Shown piece by piece: positions 63,229-64,000 of a stretch of 64,000 nt of DNA. The stretch spans positions 689,501 to 753,500 of the forward strand of contig NZ_JBEPOB010000001.1 of assembly GCF_040546595.1 (NCBI RefSeq), given 5' to 3'. The translations under genes and the position numbers were made by a program. Origin of the DNA: Bosea sp. OAE506 (GTDB lineage: Bacteria; Pseudomonadota; Alphaproteobacteria; Rhizobiales; Beijerinckiaceae). The first letter of the stretch is position 1; every line of letters starts with the position of its first letter. The notes beneath the pieces were generated by a model. That model saw only the letters and a program-made list of their open reading frames with translations, ran no database searches and was not told the DNA's origin.

Positions 63229-63828
63229 TTGCGCAGGGTGGGCGGCTTCGCGCTGCGCGAAGGCCAGGTCGAGGATGCGACGCGCATCGAGGGGCTGGCC
63301 CAGCTTGGCGGGGACCGGCTGATGCGGGCCGGTTTTCCCGGCGAGGCGGCGTCGCTGGCGCTGGTCGTCCGGCCGCTCGCCGCGGCAGGAGAGGCCCGCG
63401 CGCTGCTCATCCTCAGCTTCCAGGAAACGGATGAGCGCCCGGAGGGACGCTATCTCGCTGAAATCTACGCGCCGCAGCGCGTGTTCGACGGTCTCGCCAG
63501 CGCTCTTGCCGACGGCCAGGCCGAGACCCTTGCGATCATCGCGGTGACGAGCCTCTGGGTGCGCGAGACCGAGCGCGAGACGCCGTCCGGCGTGCCCGTG
63601 TCCTGGTTCCTCGGCGTCGACACCGACGGGCGCGCGAGCGCGCCGGCGCGGGGGCTGGTGGAGAGCCTGGAATGGCATCCGCGCAGCGAGAGCGAAGCCG
63701 CGCCCCGACCTGAGACAGACGAAGAGCCGGCCGAGGCGGCGTCCGATCTCCTCGCCCGCATCAACTGGAGCCTCAAGCAGATCGCGCTGGTGCTGATGTT
63801 CCTGCTGATCGTGGTGGCGCTGAAGTGA
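63229..63828 (+). CDS. Protein of unknown function with C-terminal membrane anchor, possibly frameshifted near its start
   Basis: From TTG 63229 this gives a 199-residue protein with one C-terminal transmembrane helix (I-A-L-V-L-M-F-L-L-I-V-V-A). The middle part carries L-Y/I-L-S-F-Q-E and A-E-I-Y-A-P-Q-R-V-F-D strands. There is no good ribosome site. A more natural start lies in another frame at ATG 63143 (or 63158: M-T-V-E-G-S-P-D-R-Y-V-Q-G-L-G). It would join if one base were added to the CCCCC at 63205-63209, giving G-A-P-L-R-I-V-A-G-G. I keep the sequence-supported frame and flag the alternative. No family recognised. Confidence 0.5.
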   Translation: MRRVGGFALREGQVEDATRIEGLAQLGGDRLMRAGFPGEAASLALVVRPLAAAGEARALLILSFQETDERPEGRYLAEIYAPQRVFDGLASALADGQAETLAIIAVTSLWVRETERETPSGVPVSWFLGVDTDGRASAPARGLVESLEWHPRSESEAAPRPETDEEPAEAASDLLARINWSLKQIALVLMFLLIVVALK

Positions 63829-63837
63829 GGGCCGGCC

Positions 63838-64000
63838 TCAGCGTTCGTGGCGACGGATGCGCCGGACCATCTCGTTCAGCGCCAGCAGCACCAGCGCCAG
63901 GATGAAGGGCAGGATGTAGTAGATGATGCGGAAGATCAGCAGCGCGCCGAGCACCGGCTCGAAGGGCAGGCGGCTGAGCGCAACCAGCATCGTCGCCTCG
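63838..64000 (-). CDS. C-terminal end of a UPF0104 (lysylphosphatidylglycerol-synthase transmembrane) protein, partial
   Basis: Only the last 53 codons are in the window; the 5' part is beyond 64000. The residues include S-R-L-P-F-E-P-V-L-G-A-L-L-I-F-R-I-I-Y-Y and I-L-P-F-I-L-A-L-V-L-L, then a basic tail. R-x-x-Y-Y-x-x-P-F near the end is typical of the UPF0104/MprF flippase membrane domain. Whether a synthetase domain is attached cannot be seen. It is convergent with the preceding gene, 9 bp away. Confidence 0.6.
   Translation of the reverse strand, partial: EATMLVALSRLPFEPVLGALLIFRIIYYILPFILALVLLALNEMVRRIRRHER

Overview
This 64 kb window is GC-rich chromosomal DNA from an alphaproteobacterium, most likely a member of the Hyphomicrobiales close to Bosea. 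The gene order rsmI-yraN-gshB, a SAM-II riboswitch ahead of metNIQ, an RpoH-type promoter ahead of dnaK, and short intergenic palindromes of the kind common in Bosea and Bradyrhizobium relatives all point that way. The genus is inference. I see no rRNA, tRNA, CRISPR array, insertion sequence or prophage. The window is housekeeping and nutrient-uptake genes arranged in compact operons.

Layout. 1-6.1 kb: a truncated and frameshifted LpoA-like lipoprotein, then rsmI, yraN, an SGNH hydrolase and gshB, then a large membrane protein on the opposite strand. 6.1-16.4 kb: a ThiF/MoeB-type adenylyltransferase, and divergent from it a nucleoside uptake and salvage operon (BMP-family binding protein, double ATPase, two permeases, cdd, purine nucleoside phosphorylase, deoC, deoA and a GhrA-like reductase). 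16.4-24.3 kb: SDR, phytase-like esterase, a broken small lipoprotein, nth, DUF2244, a methyltransferase, an AraC-OGT fusion, and a paralogue of the membrane protein at 4.3 kb. 24.4-32 kb: a catabolic cluster (trans-3-hydroxyproline dehydratase-like, PfkB kinase, XylX-like FAH dehydratase) divergent from a UgpBAEC-type ABC importer.

32-39.6 kb: thioredoxin-like protein plus ScsB/DsbD-type reductase, a secreted protein of unknown function, and dnaK-dnaJ. 39.6-48.2 kb: CsbD, an XRE/MmyB regulator divergent from a small membrane protein, metNIQ with a multi-layer leader, coaBC (apparent frameshift), dut, an Rrf2 regulator and cysK. 48.2-56.7 kb: HWE/HisKA_2-type sensor kinase, YqjE/YqjD-like pair, AI-2E-type permease, polA, a DHDPS-family aldolase and a fumarylpyruvate hydrolase-like enzyme. 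56.9-64 kb: cold-shock protein, a ferric-siderophore cassette (TonB receptor, RhtX/FptX-type MFS, FhuF), a Bcr/CflA-type exporter, an unknown membrane-anchored protein and the 3' end of a UPF0104 membrane protein.

The most interesting non-coding signal is the leader of the methionine importer (about 44424-44734, minus strand). It has a palindrome, a TTGACA promoter, a SAM-II riboswitch, a 20-residue leader ORF ending in Cys-Arg-Cys-Arg-Leu, a hairpin, and a 13-codon ORF overlapping the next gene by ATGA. Four reading frames (lpoA-like, small lipoprotein, coaBC, and the unknown gene at 63.2 kb) break at short G/C runs. Since coaBC is normally essential, base-calling indels should be excluded before any biology is read into these breaks.
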